From positions 20,931,097 to 20,995,096 of the forward strand of contig CM055098.1 in assembly GCA_029204225.1 (NCBI GenBank): DNA of 64,000 nt. The letters are read 5' to 3'. Every line of letters begins with the position of its first letter. The stretch's first letter is position 1. Positions 37,165 to 49,679 of the stretch are shown here, one piece after another. The translations under genes were made by a program, and so were the position numbers. Under the pieces are notes generated by a model. The model was not told where the DNA came from and ran no database searches. It worked only from the letters and a program-made list of their open reading frames with translations. The DNA is from Diphasiastrum complanatum (taxonomy: Eukaryota > Streptophyta > Lycopodiopsida > Lycopodiales > Lycopodiaceae).

Positions 37165-37840
37165 ATGTTTTGGATTTTTGAAGGGAATATCTATTGGCTA
37201 GAGTGAAGTAAGGAAAGCCTATAGAGTTTACATTCCTAAGTCAAAGAAAGTTGACATTTCTAAGGATGTTGTCTTTGAGGAAGAGAATGTGGATAAGCTT
37301 GATGTTGTTGATGTTAATCAGTCTAACATTTTTGATGGTGATGAAGATGGTGATGGTGGAGATGCCTCTCCAAGTCAATTTATAAGAAGATCCTCAAGGA
37401 AAAGGCAAAAGCCATCTAGGCTTACATATGATGAAAAGGATAAGCAAATTGAAGATACAAACTTTGCTTTTCTCACATGTTTTGGTACATCTTCTTGTGT
37501 AGATGACGCTATGCAAGTGGATGGTGGTTTTCACGGAATGGAAGCAACTAATGGATCTAGACAAGAGGTCTTAGTCAATGGCTTTGATGGCCTAGTGGAA
37601 GATCAAGAGTTTGATTTTGAAGGGCTTCAACAACACGAAAGGAAAAGTGGCAATTTGGAGCTAGTCAAGAGCATCAAAGGGAAGTCAAATGGGAAAGATA
37701 CTTTGGATTTGTTTTTGCAGGTGTTTGAAGACTCAAGTAAGGTCAAGGGAGCAGCAAGAAAGTGTCGTTCATGTGAATGTGTGCAAATTGACAAAAAGGG
37801 CCCTTTGCCATCTAACCAACCCCCTCGCCTCGGAGGTTGA
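37165..37840 (+). pseudogene. Family A integrase-linker fused to the unknown module (copy 3)
   Basis: Plus-strand 37200-37288 reads an integrase end (KAYRVYIPKSKKVDISKDVV with one stop upstream). From 37289 the acidic linker, KRQKPSRLTYDEKDKQ and FLTCFGTSSCVDDAMQVDGG run in one frame into FDGLVEDQEFDFEGLQQ, SGNLELVKSIKGKSNGKD and DLFLQVFEDSSKVKGAARKC, ending at a stop at 37838. This is the only copy in which integrase linker and module are in frame, supporting the join as ancestral to the family. It is truncated on the right and ends about 790 bases upstream of gamma-SNAP exon 1. Confidence 0.72.
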
Positions 37841-38633
37841 TGTCACAAAGAGAATTTGAGATCACAAACTCCTTGCCATGTTACACATAAACCATTTTGA
37901 GATGAACAAGTTTGCAATAATTGTGACTTACAAATGATTAGGCAAAAGTGTCCTAGGCAATCTGTCCTTCAGTCTAGCAAGTCACCATGGCACGATGACC
38001 TACATAATCTCTTTGTGCTTTCCTCACGTTTAATAACGAGTTGCACATCAAAACTCTCCTAACCTTTCACTTCAAGAACATGAAACTATGGCTAGAGCTT
38101 TGCCTTGTTTCATGGTTTTTTAGGCAAGTTGCAAAGAAAAACGCTTGACAAAAGTATCCATGTGGCCCTCTTAGGAGCTCTTTCCATGTTCACCCCATTG
38201 TGCATCACCTTACCTAAGAGAAAGATCACCCCCGTTCTCTCGAGGACCTAATTTCTTCAAAACTTGCAAACTCCCTCACTCATTGAGCAACACGTGTTGT
38301 TGCTTGTTGATGTAGTTTACCCGGGTGAGAGGGTGAACATGGAAAGGCGTTTTTATTCATATCTAGGGGGTCGGTTGCATATGTGTTGCATATGTAAGTC
38401 ACCCTTGCAAGTGCACGTGGTGGTTGCCGACGAAGATCAAGCAGGTTAAATGGGTCATCCCTCGCTTTTATACTTCTTTCTGTGGCTTTTGTTTACCTAT
38501 TCGATTTCGATATCTTGACGTTGCGATCCATCCTTTTTGACAGTTTGCCTTTCGTGCTGCTTTTGTGTCGGAGCATCATCCTTTTCCTCTACTCGAATGC
38601 AGCTCTGACCATCGGTTGCGATCCTCCTTCGCC
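37841..38633 (+). promoter_or_regulatory. Upstream region and 5' UTR of the gamma-SNAP gene, elements undefined
   Basis: Separates the last retroelement fragment from exon 1 and must contain promoter and leader. I see no convincing TATA box; CTTTTATACTTC at about 38465 is a weak candidate. The short frame at 38264-38449 has no motif. Confidence 0.35.
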
Positions 38634-38689
38634 ATGAACTACGAAAAGCTGAAAGATGCAGAGAAGATGCTCAAGGAAGCCAACAAGCT
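38634..38689 (+). CDS. Gamma-SNAP exon 1 (start codon)
   Basis: Opens at ATG 38634 (MNYEKLKDAEKMLKEANK). The frame is open further upstream only to a GTG at 38565, and this is its first ATG. It ends with two bases of a Leu codon (CT) before donor GTACTT. The N-terminal Lys/Glu helix is the expected start of the first SNAP hairpin. Confidence 0.82.
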
Positions 38690-39156
38690 GTACTTGCTTT
38701 TTCATTTCTATGAATACAACACACATTGTGATGATTCTGTCAATGAGATCATTGCTTCCTGATATGGTTCTCTGTATAATCAGATATTAAGATTTATTGC
38801 ATAGGAAACGATTCCCCTTCCTTTCTAATACCGATTAGGCTGGTCCCTTTTTCACGGATCTTCAATGTATATATATGTGCAAATTCTCTGAAGCGGCGGG
38901 ACGTGGACCCTTTTTGATGACATTATTCCCTAAGAATCACAAGATCGCATTCTTCACCTCTTAAATAGTTTCTCTTAGTCAGTTATTGTCTGACTGTACG
39001 CATTAGAAGATCTTTTGGATTTGCAGTTTGAATGTTAGGGCCTTCCTAACATCCTTGCATTTAGAAGGCAGTATCGTTTTGGTCTTCTAGCTTGTTTCCT
39101 TCTTAAAGTTTTCTTTCAATTATGTACTGCGTTCAAGCTTGAAATTATTTATGCAG

Positions 39157-39224
39157 AACTAAATTGAGCTTTGCCCGATGGAGTGCCGATTGGGCGGAGG
39201 CCACGCCTCTCTATGAGCAAGCGG
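39157..39224 (+). CDS. Gamma-SNAP exon 2
   Basis: Acceptor TTATGCAG, donor GTATGA. Codes for TKLSFARWSADWAEATPLYE and QA; completes the split Leu codon from exon 1 and leaves one base (G). The Trp-rich segment is the strongest family signature in the gene. Confidence 0.93.
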
Positions 39225-39904
39225 GTATGATACTTCACTCTCAATCCTCACTTATTCATATGGATTAGTTAATTGACGTTGCCAAGGAAGTAGTTCATTT
39301 TCCCGTTACGGTCCCTATCCTTTGGACCATGCACTTGCCTTTTCCAAGTTCCCTGCATCTCTCACCATTCTGCTCAAAGTTGTAAGTGTTGAAATATAAT
39401 GCCTATTTTACCCTTGTTGGCTCTAGGCACTTACATGGTTTTATGTTATGCATTTGTTGTGTGGGGGAAAGGCCCTGACCCGAGGGCCTTCCGTGCTGGG
39501 AGGGCGGGAGCCCGAGAGCAGGGCCTGACCTGCACGGAAAGGCCGAGGGGATCGGCCTTCCCCTGCGTAATTGCATGTCTCAGATTTCTCTCTCATGAAT
39601 TCTGTCATAGTCGTTGTCAAGAATTGTTGATGCGTTTATTCAATAAGGAGAATTCTGGACAAAACTACTGCTTACTTCAGATGCACGCAAATTCCACCTC
39701 TGGAGGTGCATCAGAAACACACAGAAAAATCTAAGACTTGGCATTGCGTGTGGGCAATTTAATTGTAAATACAGTGTACCCGACTTTGTAAGTTAAAATA
39801 AGTGCAAGTTGGGCAAGTGGCCAAGTGTGCATGCCATGTGGCACAAGACTCAAGTTGGTGGTGACACCTCAATAGTTTCTATTTATGTAAGGGAGGCATA
39901 GTTG
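39225..39904. other. Start of intron 2, with a GC-rich word island
   Basis: Intronic. At 39470-39575 a GC-rich island reuses GGCCTGACC, GGGCCTTCC, CCGAGGG and GGCCTTCC-type words in both orientations. The open frame at 39399-39734 that covers it shows no protein motif. Confidence 0.45.
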
Positions 39905-40660
39905 CAGGCCACACTCCGGAACGTGATCCGGGAATTCCCGTAAGGGTTTCCAGGATCGCAATTTTTTTTTTTTGAAAAGTTGCCAATATGGGTATCACGT
40001 GAAAGGATATCAAAAAAGCAATTGTTATGCGGATCTGTTGGTTGGTTTCAGATGCCTGCAGGCTACATTCATCAGAAATCTGGACATTAGTAGATGGTTT
40101 CAGATGGCTGCATTTTTAGAAATCTGGATATCAGTAGATGGTTTCAGCTATTCCACAAGAAGTATACAATTCCTGCCAGTCTAAGGAAGGCTCCTTCTAA
40201 CTCTTTCTATCGTTTTCTAACAGAAAACGGAATCAGTAGATCTGCAAACCATTGGCATCAGAACTCCATTTCAAAACTGATTTCTGATATCTATTGGAAA
40301 AGCAGATATTTCAAAAGCAAAACTGATTTCTGATTTCAAAAGCAAATATTTGGAAAGGCCTTAGTATGTCAAAAATCAAAAATACTTCACGGAACGTGCA
40401 TCTTAGAATCGGCTATCAGAAATAGCCTGATTGAACTATGATATATCTTGGATTGTAATCATTCCATCATGTCCACCATTCAATTAGGTTTTAGTTAGTA
40501 TTAAACTCAAAAAAAAAGAATTGGCCATTATTCTTTTTTTCACCAAAAAAAAAAAATCGTGATCCGGGTTGCGGATCGCTGACGTTCCGGATCGCGCGAT
40601 CCGGAATGTTTTTGCAGCAGATTACGATCTGCTGCAACTGTGAAGTGTGAAGGGAGGATT
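39905..40660. mobile_element. MITE-like unit with inverted poly-T arms in intron 2
   Basis: Left arm: a GATCC/GGATCGC word island with palindrome CGGGAATTCCCG, then a T run and GAAAAG (39905-39980). Right arm, in reverse: CTTTTTTTCACC, an A run, then GATCC/GGATCGC words including a perfect 22-bp palindrome at 40585-40606 (half-site TTCCGGATCGC) and a perfect hairpin at 40614-40635 (GCAGCAGAT, loop TACG). The interior has a 50-bp duplication (GAAATCTGGACATTAGTAG and GAAATCTGGATATCAGTAG). No coding capacity. Exact ends and any target duplication are not established. Confidence 0.45.
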
Positions 40661-41400
40661 CACTCTCAAGGAGGCCCACACCCTACTCTCTCTATCAATC
40701 AAGCATTTGGAGTTCCTAACTTTGGTTTCTTGTGGATAGCTAGTTTCCTTCAAACTTTCATCTGTTGTGTCTGTTATTGAGGTTAAGATACTTCATGAAT
40801 GGACTTGTATGTTCATCATGGTATTAGAGCAGGTTGTTTAGCTTGTGATTTATGAATGTTTGGAAACTTTTTGTTGATTTCTTAGATTTCTAATTGAGAA
40901 GCTTAACTACCTTTCCACGATCATAAAACCTGGCTCTAATACCATGTTGGAATTTTCCTAATTCCCAAATAGGAGTAAGCTAATCTTATTAGAACTCACA
41001 ATCAGAAAAACAAGAAAGAAAATCAATTGTAGTGCTCACTTCAATAATCAACCACTGTAGCAAATCTCACTTCTGTAGACAAGGCTGCATGTACTCAATA
41101 TATAGATTTTGCTAGTGTGTTTCATGTCTGATTTCAGTAAAGTGAATGACTGAACATAAGTCTCCAAACTTAGTGATCGTCCTAGGTAGTAATTGCCACC
41201 AAAATGTGCACATATTCATGCACTAGTACTTTTGACTAAAGTCAAGCCCTAACTTACACTGATTTTACCAAATATAGGCCACTAGTCATAGCTTGTAGGC
41301 TTGGCCTTATTTATCCAAATTAAACGTCCAGGGTCTACAATAAAACATTGCTTTTAACAGTTGCCTACATAGTAACTCCATAAGTACTCGTATCCAGGAA
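40661..41400. other. Two opposed Copia primer-binding sites with LTR debris
   Basis: Plus strand TGGTATTAGAGCAGG at about 40819 and minus strand TGGTATTAGAGCC at about 40931-40944 are both tRNA-Met PBS-like and face each other only about 110 bases apart. The minus one directly adjoins TGTTGGAATTTTCC at 40945 on the plus strand, as an LTR end would. The two flanking sequences are not inverted copies of one another. Confidence 0.5.
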
Positions 41401-44400
41401 ATGTGAATAGTAAAAGGTTGGTTTTAACCTCATTGTATTTTTGATAAATTAGCTATTTGATATAAGTTCGATTACCCTCAAGAGGATGGGTGATAGATAT
41501 GCGAATTGAAGCTTGAGTGTACAATGACAGGTGATATCCCTGCTCAAAAAGCCTCTGGGATGAGGTGAATGCTATAAATGGTTATTTGTTAGTCAAATAT
41601 CTTCAAACCCTCTAACTCTTTGAAGTTTGTAAGATATAGTATACCATCAAAAATAGTGTCAATCTGAATAGGAGCAACACCAAACTCAGCTAGAGAACGG
41701 ACTAATGAGTCTATGAACTGTAAATAGAGGAAGATTGCATGAGAGTACCTTCATCTAGGGCCACACTAACGTAGATATTATTACTTGGGATAAGTCGATG
41801 GCAGTTATGGAATTCTAATAATGTTTACTTAGATGTTGGAGCCTTAGGAATTACATTTGGAGCCCTAAAATTCCTTATGTCGAATTTGTGCCCCAACAAG
41901 ATTTTTGAAAGGAGCCTTGCTGGTTAGTACCCAACCCTAATTGGAAACCTTAATTTCAAACAATAACTCCTTGATAGCTTTTGTGATAGAGATTATTGGC
42001 TTCTTGTGGAGAAATCAGAGAGGCAATGTTTCTTTGTAGGGAGTCTACAAAGTGTCTTTTGTAATTTGTTCTTGTGTTGTTGTGGGAGAATCAACCTGAT
42101 TTGACACTTGCTTTTGCTTCCTTCTTTGTGAACATGTTCGTAACCTTGTATTAGAGCAATTTTCAAAGCATAGGAGGGTCCTTTATTTAAAACTTGGAAT
42201 CACCAGGCAACACTTTCTATGGCTTAGAGATTGTCACATTTCTCCTTGGACTATTAGTTACTTTTAGGGCGAACCATTTTCTTCCACATTGGAAGCATAT
42301 GTTTGCCCTTGGTTTCACTAGGACTTAAACCCCCTAAAGCATCCATTGCCTTGTTTTGAAAGCGAAACCCTTATAACAACTTCCTTTCATTAAATAGAAC
42401 ATCTTGAGAAGCTCTTACATCACCATCTCATGATCTACATTGACATAGCTAACTTTAAATTCTTTTTACTCCTTTATGCTTAGTTTGTGATAGGTACTTG
42501 GAGGTTTGTAAATAAATCCAATGTATTTAGAATAACTAGCATCCTACGTGTGTAAGTCCAACCCAATGAGCACTTGGTCAGCTTTACTAACTTGGTTCCA
42601 GTTGTTTAGATGTGGATTGATAGGAGACGAATACTATAGTTGGATTTAAAGTCCACTTCTCATTGTGGATTTGGCTTTGAAATAGTTTGGCATTAAAGAA
42701 TTTAAAAAGGCACTTCCCCATATCATGCTTGGATGTCAAGGCACTACAAATTCTTCTCTCAAAATGTTAATCTTCTTCATTCTTTATGCAAGAATTTTCA
42801 CCTATTTTTGGCTCATTATTTTTGTAAACACAATCACTTGAGTTTGATAGCTTTTTTTTAACATAGCTATCTATTTGCTAGGATTTACCGTCAAGCCCCA
42901 ACTCTCCGTTTTTAATATAAGATTTTTACATATTATCTAAATTTCTATTGTCTATATAATCATTACATTATAAGGTCTATCTAGGTATTTGTATCCAGAT
43001 TTTGTGTAGAATCTACATATGTACCAAATTTCACTAGATTAAAGTAACTTATAATATTGAAGTACATGTCATAATAGAATTTAAATCATAAACCCTAATT
43101 TGTGTAAATAGATAGAGCATAGATCTATAGTATAAATTTTTATCCTATTCATTTATAGTTATATGGATGTCAAAAGTCATAAACTTGTCTTTATTGAGGT
43201 AAGGGTATTGGGGACATCCTACTAATATTTTTTTTGATAGATCTTTGGAGATACATTAGATCCAATTCAAATTGAGAGATCACGTTACAAAGCTCATGTG
43301 AAGACAGAGAGTGAGAAGATGGTTGGAGTGATCACATATAAATGCTAAACCATTGTAGACGTTTATGAGCTGGAGAAAAAAGTAGTGGATCTCTTGAAAT
43401 TACAACTATAGTGAGCGAAGGATAGAATACAAAGATGTAAGCCAATTGACAAGGCTAGTTGATTAAACAGATAGGTGAGTGGGCAAAAATCATGTGGATG
43501 GACATCAAACAAAATGAGACACAACAAAAGGTAGAAAATTTTCTGTGTACCAATGATTTAGCTTTTGTGGAAATGAACATACTTCAACAAAGGTTAAAAT
43601 GAATAGCAGCAAGTAGGTCTTATGCCAATTTCAGATCACAATAAAAAAGTACTAGCAGAAAGTACAGCCCAACATTTGACCCATTAAATACATTGGGTCA
43701 TTTGTGAACCCCTTGGACAAGCTACAAAGCCAAGCATTGTAAAATTTTAGGCTTTCTTCTTTTTTTGCTTATGTGAAAAAACATCCAGTCTGAAGCTGGG
43801 GATTGTTCTACTTTCCAGAATGCCATTTTGTGATCGACAGCCAAAGAAAAGGCTAGCTCATGAGGCCACACAAGCTCGCAAGGTAAGCTTCCAAGCTTCG
43901 ATAGACTCATAAACTCCCTCTGGCTCATGAGCTATCACAGGCCTGCACTCGTGAGTTCACAGAAATTAAAAACCTTTTTTTTCCCTTTTTTTATTACCTA
44001 AAGGAAAAGCAGAACAAACTAGAAGGAAGTGTCTTTCAAACAAAGAGATGAAGGTTTTTTATATATGAACCATGGATAAAAGCCTTACTACAGGCTTTAA
44101 GAAAAAAACTTAAAAACTCTTCTCAGTGGGATCTTGGCAGAGGTTCAGAAGAAAAAGATGATTTCCAAGTCCAACAACAAACGACCATAAGGTGTATCAC
44201 AATATTTTTATGAAAGACTATACATACATCTGAGTTAAACAAGACCTAAAAGGAGTCTGAAGTGTATTTTCATTTCTGCAAAAGTCTCTTTCGTCCATAA
44301 GGTGAAAATTGCTCCATGTTTGGTTGTGCCTGATATTATCATTGTTTCATGTCGATAGTATCTCACCGTTGTAAATTGAAAAATGTGTTTGAGAGAGAGG

Positions 44401-44934
44401 GGAGAGGGAGGGATTCCTCTTGGAGTGAAATTGAGTGAGAAAGAGGAACCAATTAGTCCATGAATCAGAAGTAGAAGAACATAGCATGAGAGTGCCTTCA
44501 CCTATGGCCACACTAATAGAGATTGGTTGAACTGAAAAGTAGGCCTATGGTGATTATGGACTTGTAGTTAGCGTATATTTAGATGTTAAAACTTGGAGCC
44601 TATTAAGCTAGTTCATTTGGTGCTGCCCTAGCTAAAGCATCTGAGAGTTGTCAATGGGGATGTTCGTCATTCCTGTTATTTTGAAATCTCAAGGTTTCGA
44701 ACTCATTGTTTGCTAAATTTTTTTGTTACTGCTAGGAATGAATCTGCTAGGGCTTGATCATGCTATTATACGACATTCCCCCCTTATCTAGATGTTGCAT
44801 CATTCTCTCTCTCTCTCTTTGAAGGCAACAAGTAGCAGGTACATGCGATCATTAAGTCATACACAAGATAGTGAGTAGATCAGGATACAATGTGAAGTAT
44901 CTGACTTTTTGATTTGTCGTGATGTCATTTGAAG
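41401..44934. other. Rest of intron 2: dispersed repeat pair, otherwise nothing recognised
   Basis: 41730-41870 and 44480-44605 are diverged direct repeats (GCATGAGAGTRCCTTCA, GGCCACACTAA, TTTAGATGTT, TTGGAGCC). They may be LTR remnants of a lost element. Nothing else in the AT-rich interval is recognisable. The frame 44501-44235 (minus) has a hydrophobic start but no other support. Confidence 0.45.
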
Positions 44935-45019
44935 GTCTTGCTTTTAAACTTGCAAAGGAGACAGCAAAGGCAAAAGAGGCTTTTGAAAAAGCAGCTATGG
45001 GGCAAGAACGGCTATTGTC
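44935..45019 (+). CDS. Gamma-SNAP exon 3
   Basis: Acceptor CATTTGAAG, donor GTATCC. Codes for GLAFKLAKETAKAKEAFEKA and AMGQERLL, ending with two bases of a Ser codon. It lies 5.7 kb after exon 2. Confidence 0.92.
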
Positions 45020-45174
45020 GTATCCATCTGCAGATTTTTTAGATACTAATAAGCTTTAATTATGAGGAAATATTAACAACGCATATTATTGAAAGATGTT
45101 AAGGGGTGATGCATCTTAGTCTTACAAAGTGTCTCTACGTGATGCTCTTATCCTGAACTGTAGACTTCACTCAG

Positions 45175-45333
45175 ACCTTGGCAGGCTGCTAAGCATATGG
45201 AAGCTGCAGGAGGGTTAGCGAAGGAACTGGGAAACTGGACAGAGGTCGCTGATTTTTATAAGAGAGCATGTGAACTTTATGCAGAATCTGGAAAACCGCA
45301 ACCTGGAGCAGATGCCCTTGCAAGAGGGGCCAG
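45175..45333 (+). CDS. Gamma-SNAP exon 4
   Basis: Acceptor CACTCAG, donor GTCATT. Codes for PWQAAKHMEAAGGLAKELGN, WTEVADFYKRACELYAESGK and PQPGADALARGA, ending AG of an Arg codon. The frame also remains open into the intron, so a longer open frame seen here is read-through, not exon. Confidence 0.94.
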
Positions 45334-47432
45334 GTCATTTTCTTGCTTTCAAATTATCACAATGTGAATCAATCACTCAGGGGTCATGTTTACATTCCTG
45401 TATTAAAATCTTCTTCAATGTTTTTCTTTTATGTTATATTGGGTTCTCTTGGCTTTTAAAGAAGTGAAACAGGAAAGTGGTGCACTACTGTTCAATATCT
45501 TAAGGGTGCTGTTGTAGATGATAAAAAACGTGGATCTGGCTTGAATAAAAAGGAATGTGAATCTACATTGGTTAAGAAATTTGTTTGAATGTTCCTTATT
45601 ATGAAAAGTGTACGAGTGTATGAGATTATGGTTTGTGATGTATGAACAAATGTTTCTTTTGTGAATCTATATAAACCACATGCTAAAGCTTAAGTGCTGT
45701 GGATATCGTCACAGGCTTGTAATAGAAGAGGGACACTTTATAAAGAGCAAAGTTCTTGTGTTACTTAAGGTTGACATTGCTGATATATTGTAACTGTGTC
45801 GTAAACTTATGCCAATGTGAATTCTTCCATGGGGAAGCGTCGTAACAATCTGTTTTGTAGGATATACAATCTGCGCTTGATTGGGCTTCAATTGCAAATT
45901 AATCATGATTGAATCATTGTCGATCGGCATGTTGTAGCATTGAATAATTTTGTGTATGTAGTAAGAATGTCCTGTAGACAGTTTGTATTTTGAGGCCAAT
46001 AACTGCTTTTAGAAAAGGATCTTGAATGAAGCTGTATCAAAAGAAATGATGGAAGTTCTTCAAATCAGCAAAAGCTTTAGATTTTAGAAGATATGATTAT
46101 TCACATTTGCTATGCCGTTTGAGCTGAAATTCTTGACTGGCCATTCAAGTGGTTATGTGTTTCCTTTGATCATTGGAATAAGGAACACAGGGTCTGGCAT
46201 TCCACAAGTGTACTTTAGAATGAGAAGCTGATGCATGCAGTCTATATAATAACTGAGTAGTAAAGGACTCAAAAGCTATTAGTGGGACATAGTCAATGTG
46301 GAGTGGAAGAAATTTGAATTAAAGGTCGCATGGGCGGCTAGTCATGCTGTTTTTATTGGGACTACATACTGATTATTGCTTTGAGTCCTTTTTGTGCTTT
46401 TCATACACCACTGGGATTTGAAACATGAGGAAATCACCTTCACCAGTTGCTTCGAGAAGGATACATGTAAAGAACAGTTTTGACTACATGGGTTTAAAGC
46501 TGAGTTGCAGCGGATCGCGATCCAGAAGGATTTCGATCCGGATCGCGCGTTCCGGATCGCTCGCGTTCTGGGACCAGAAACGCTGTCCGGGAACGCGAAA
46601 AAAATTTCAAATTTTTTTATGTGGGCCGCGAGCAGGCAGCCCGTGGCCAACATAAAAAAATTGGCTCGTGAGAGTCGGCTCGTGAGAGAGAGCAAAGGTG
46701 AGGAGGTGATGGTGGATTGTGGGCAGTGTGGAGCATCAATCCGTGCGTGATCAAGACGGTGGAAGCGACGAGGTGGTGGCATTTGTCTCCAAAACGATTT
46801 TAGGTAAGTTTTGAGTTAAAACCTTGGTACCTCATAGAATGAGCTGTAGGCAATGTAATGAAGTGGTTTTTGGTTTCAAATCATCTTTGTTGAACCCCAC
46901 AGACATGCTCATGCTGTTAGTTTTTCCCATTTTTGCTTGTATCAAAAGATATGAATCTCATGCCCCTTTTCCGTGTGTTTTTGACTCTTTTTGCAAACTA
47001 GCTTATAATCATCTGATTGAGGTGCAATTTTAGGCTAAACCATGTTTCTTCATGCCCTCAAACATGCTTGTGCTGTTAGTTTTGGTTTTTATCGCTTCTA
47101 GAGAAAGTTTTCGGTGGCATGTCCAAATCACATGCGTTTTAGGGTTTAGGGTTGATATTCGCATCAATCCGAATGTTACACTTCACAAATAAGTTCAAAG
47201 ATTTTTGCATAGCACTGATGACTCTTTGAGTTAGAGGACGATTGTTAGTTGTTAGTTGTTATGAGACATTATTTATCGGACGTCACTCTATTTTTTTTTT
47301 TGGCCTTGAGCCCGACATTATATATTTTCGCGTTTTTACATTGTGTCCTGTCAGTTTGTGTTTCGATATGATTTTTTTCCAGCATGGTCTACTTCAGTAG
47401 GTAATTATCACATGCTAATTTCTACAAACTTC

Positions 47433-47493
<61 letters not shown>

Positions 47494-48060
47494 CAATATG
47501 CTTTTAATGCTTTGCTTTGCACATGATTTCATTTCACACAATACTGGTAATTGTAGAAAATGATAAAATAGTGAAAAATAAGTTAATGGGCGACAATCCG
47601 GGAAGGATATTCTGGGACACTGGAGCTATGCAGATAGTGAAACATGTTGCATGCCGACTAGTTTGTGAACCAAGAGATGCTGTATTTGGTTTGAAAAAGT
47701 CAACACTTTGCTCTGAATCTGTGGTATGATTTATGCTTTTCAATGCCCTTATGTGAGCTTTCCCTAATTTGAAGTTTCTTAGCATGTTGCAGGAGTAGCA
47801 TGGTTCTGAAGATATATTGCTGGTATTCCCTGAATGTATTTTAGGAACTCACCAGGTTTTAATTTTCAAAGTATCGAAATTGTACAACTCTATCAGAAAT
47901 ATGATTGTGCTTAGTCAAGTTCCCATACATCATCGATGTATTTGAAAATGGATATTTCTGTTCTTGATGGGTTAGAGATTAGCACAATGAATTTGGCAGG
48001 TATGTGTTTTCCCTTCCATCTTCAGGTTGAAAGTGGTTCTGAAGGGCTTAAACAATGCAG
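45334..48060. other. Intron 4: word island, GA microsatellite, otherwise unassigned
   Basis: 46495-46680 is a GC-rich island of GGATCGCG/CGATCCGG words, including the 12-bp palindrome GGATCGCGATCC at 46512-46523 and flanking TTTTTTTATGT/ACATAAAAAAA arms (about 46613 and 46650). 47437-47491 is a GA microsatellite. No gene is seen in the remainder. Confidence 0.6.
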
Positions 48061-48198
48061 GGCCTTGGAGGATGCTGTGCCAGATGAGGCAGTAAGACTG
48101 TACCTTGATTCTTGCGCAATACTTGAAGAAGAAGACAAAGAGCAGCTGGCTTTTGATACATATCGAGCTGCAACTAACTTGTATCTGAAGCTGCAAAG
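48061..48198 (+). CDS. Gamma-SNAP exon 5, followed by a GC donor
   Basis: Acceptor AACAATGCAG. Codes for ALEDAVPDEAVRLYLDSCAI, LEEEDKEQLAFDTYRAATNL and YLKLQ, ending AG of an Arg codon. The donor is AAAG/GCAACC, not GT; only this position keeps the YLKLQ end and the phase needed for exon 6. The open frame continues to 48274 but loses family resemblance after LKLQR. Confidence 0.9.
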
Positions 48199-49679
48199 GC
48201 AACCTATTTTAACCTTATCTTCTCGAATTTCAAGAAGCAAGAAGAGAACTTCACTTGAATTAATGCAAATTTGAGCATTTTTTTTTCCACACAAGGTTAA
48301 CTAGTCTGGATATACTAATCTGGTAAGTGGTGTTGTGAATTGTGCAAAAAAAATTGTGGAAGATTCTTTTTTTGTGGGACATTTTGATTTTTGTCAAGTT
48401 CTTCTTTGATCTGTATCTTTAAATATTCCACTTTCCGTGATCTGTGTGTTGAGTCACAAGTGTTCTCTCATTTCTTTTTCCCTTATATCTTGCACATCAT
48501 TAATTGCATAAGTTTAATGCTGTGTATTCAATCTTGCCATTGAGTTAGGGCCTTCTTGATCCCTTTGTTCCATATGCTTCTAGCACTTGGAGTCTTGCCA
48601 AAATGTCAGACTTGGTTCTATCTAAATTTGTAGGTATGGATTGATGATTTGATCACATTTTCAAGTGTCCTTTCTTAACACAACTTCATTTTTCCTATGT
48701 ACTGCTTTACCATATTGCCATCCTAAAGAGACTAAATGTTTGCTTGAGTATAAGGTTCCTGCTATCAAATTCTGAAGTTTGTCATGGGCTCACTATGTTT
48801 TGGTTTGCAATTGTTGTTAGAATCAGTTTACTTGATTTAATGATACATCGAGTAGGCCTTTGCCTGAAGCTTTAGCATGAATATCTCCTTGTTGATCCTT
48901 TCCCACCCGTGTTCTGATTTTATGTCCCTTTTTGCTTGTCCTTGTAAAGCAATATACTGTTATCTAGCATGCTTACTTTGTTGTTGATTGTTGTGATTGG
49001 TTCTACAATCAGTTTTTTTTGTTAAAGATATTTCCATGTACAATTGCTCACACACACATTATCTTCTTTCAATCTTTACCTCCCACCAGTTCTGATTTTA
49101 TGAACCTTTTTGCTTGTCCTTGCAAAGCAATATACTGTCATCTGGCACGTTTAGTTTGTTGTTGATTGTTCTGATCGGTTTTACAATCCGTACTTTATTT
49201 TATAGATATTTCCATTTACAATTTCTAATATGCATAATCAAGACCGTAGAATGGCTATTTGGAAAGCAGTTTTCTGAATAAAAATATACGACAACCTGGT
49301 CGCCCTAAAAACAACCTTGAAAAAAAAACGTGCCCGACCTCGAGCCGCGTGGAGGTCTGCTGCCTGTGCAGCACCCTGTGCGGGTCCTGCCTGCGTGACA
49401 GCCGTGGCAGCCAGCTGGCAGCCTTGCCTATGCGGCAGCCTAGGTGGACTTTTCCAGATTTTGGGATGTACCTATCCTCTTGAGATGTGGTGTCACCCTA
49501 GAGCACTACTTTCTTTTTGAGTGTGAAGAGGAGAAAGGAGATATAGGAATTAGTGTGGCTGATTTGCTTCTTCACATTGTTTGGAATGATTTGCTTTCAT
49601 CTTGTGCTCGTTTTCTTCTTGTGTGAGGCTTGTGTGAGCCTTTTGTACTTTTCAGCCTATTTCTCCTTACTCTTGAGTG
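48199..49679. other. Start of intron 5: GC donor, tandem duplication, word island
   Basis: The intron starts GCAACC. At 48895-49225 a block of about 180 bp is duplicated in tandem (GTTCTGATTTTATG, TTTTTGCTTGTCCTTG, AAGCAATATACTGT, TTTGTTGTTGATTG in both). At 49322-49445 an island of GCCTGCGTG, GACAGCCGTGGCAGCC and CTGGCAGCC words occurs. No gene is seen. Confidence 0.65.

Noticed and set aside
38565-38633. Upstream extension of gamma-SNAP exon 1
   Set aside because: The codon at 38565 is GTG; the first ATG in frame is at 38634 and gives the expected N-terminal helix.
39399-39734. 111-residue frame in intron 2
   Set aside because: Covers a GC-rich word island; composition explained by the repeats.
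44235-44501. Minus-strand frame with signal-peptide-like start
   Set aside because: Only a hydrophobic stretch; no further domain, lies within an intron beside a dispersed repeat.
48026-48060. Alternative exon 5 acceptor after CTTCAG at 48025
   Set aside because: Would add residues unlike the family and shift the phase; AACAATGCAG at 48060 fits both.
48199-48274. C-terminal read-through of exon 5 as the real protein end
   Set aside because: Resemblance to gamma-SNAP stops after LKLQR and resumes exactly at exon 6.
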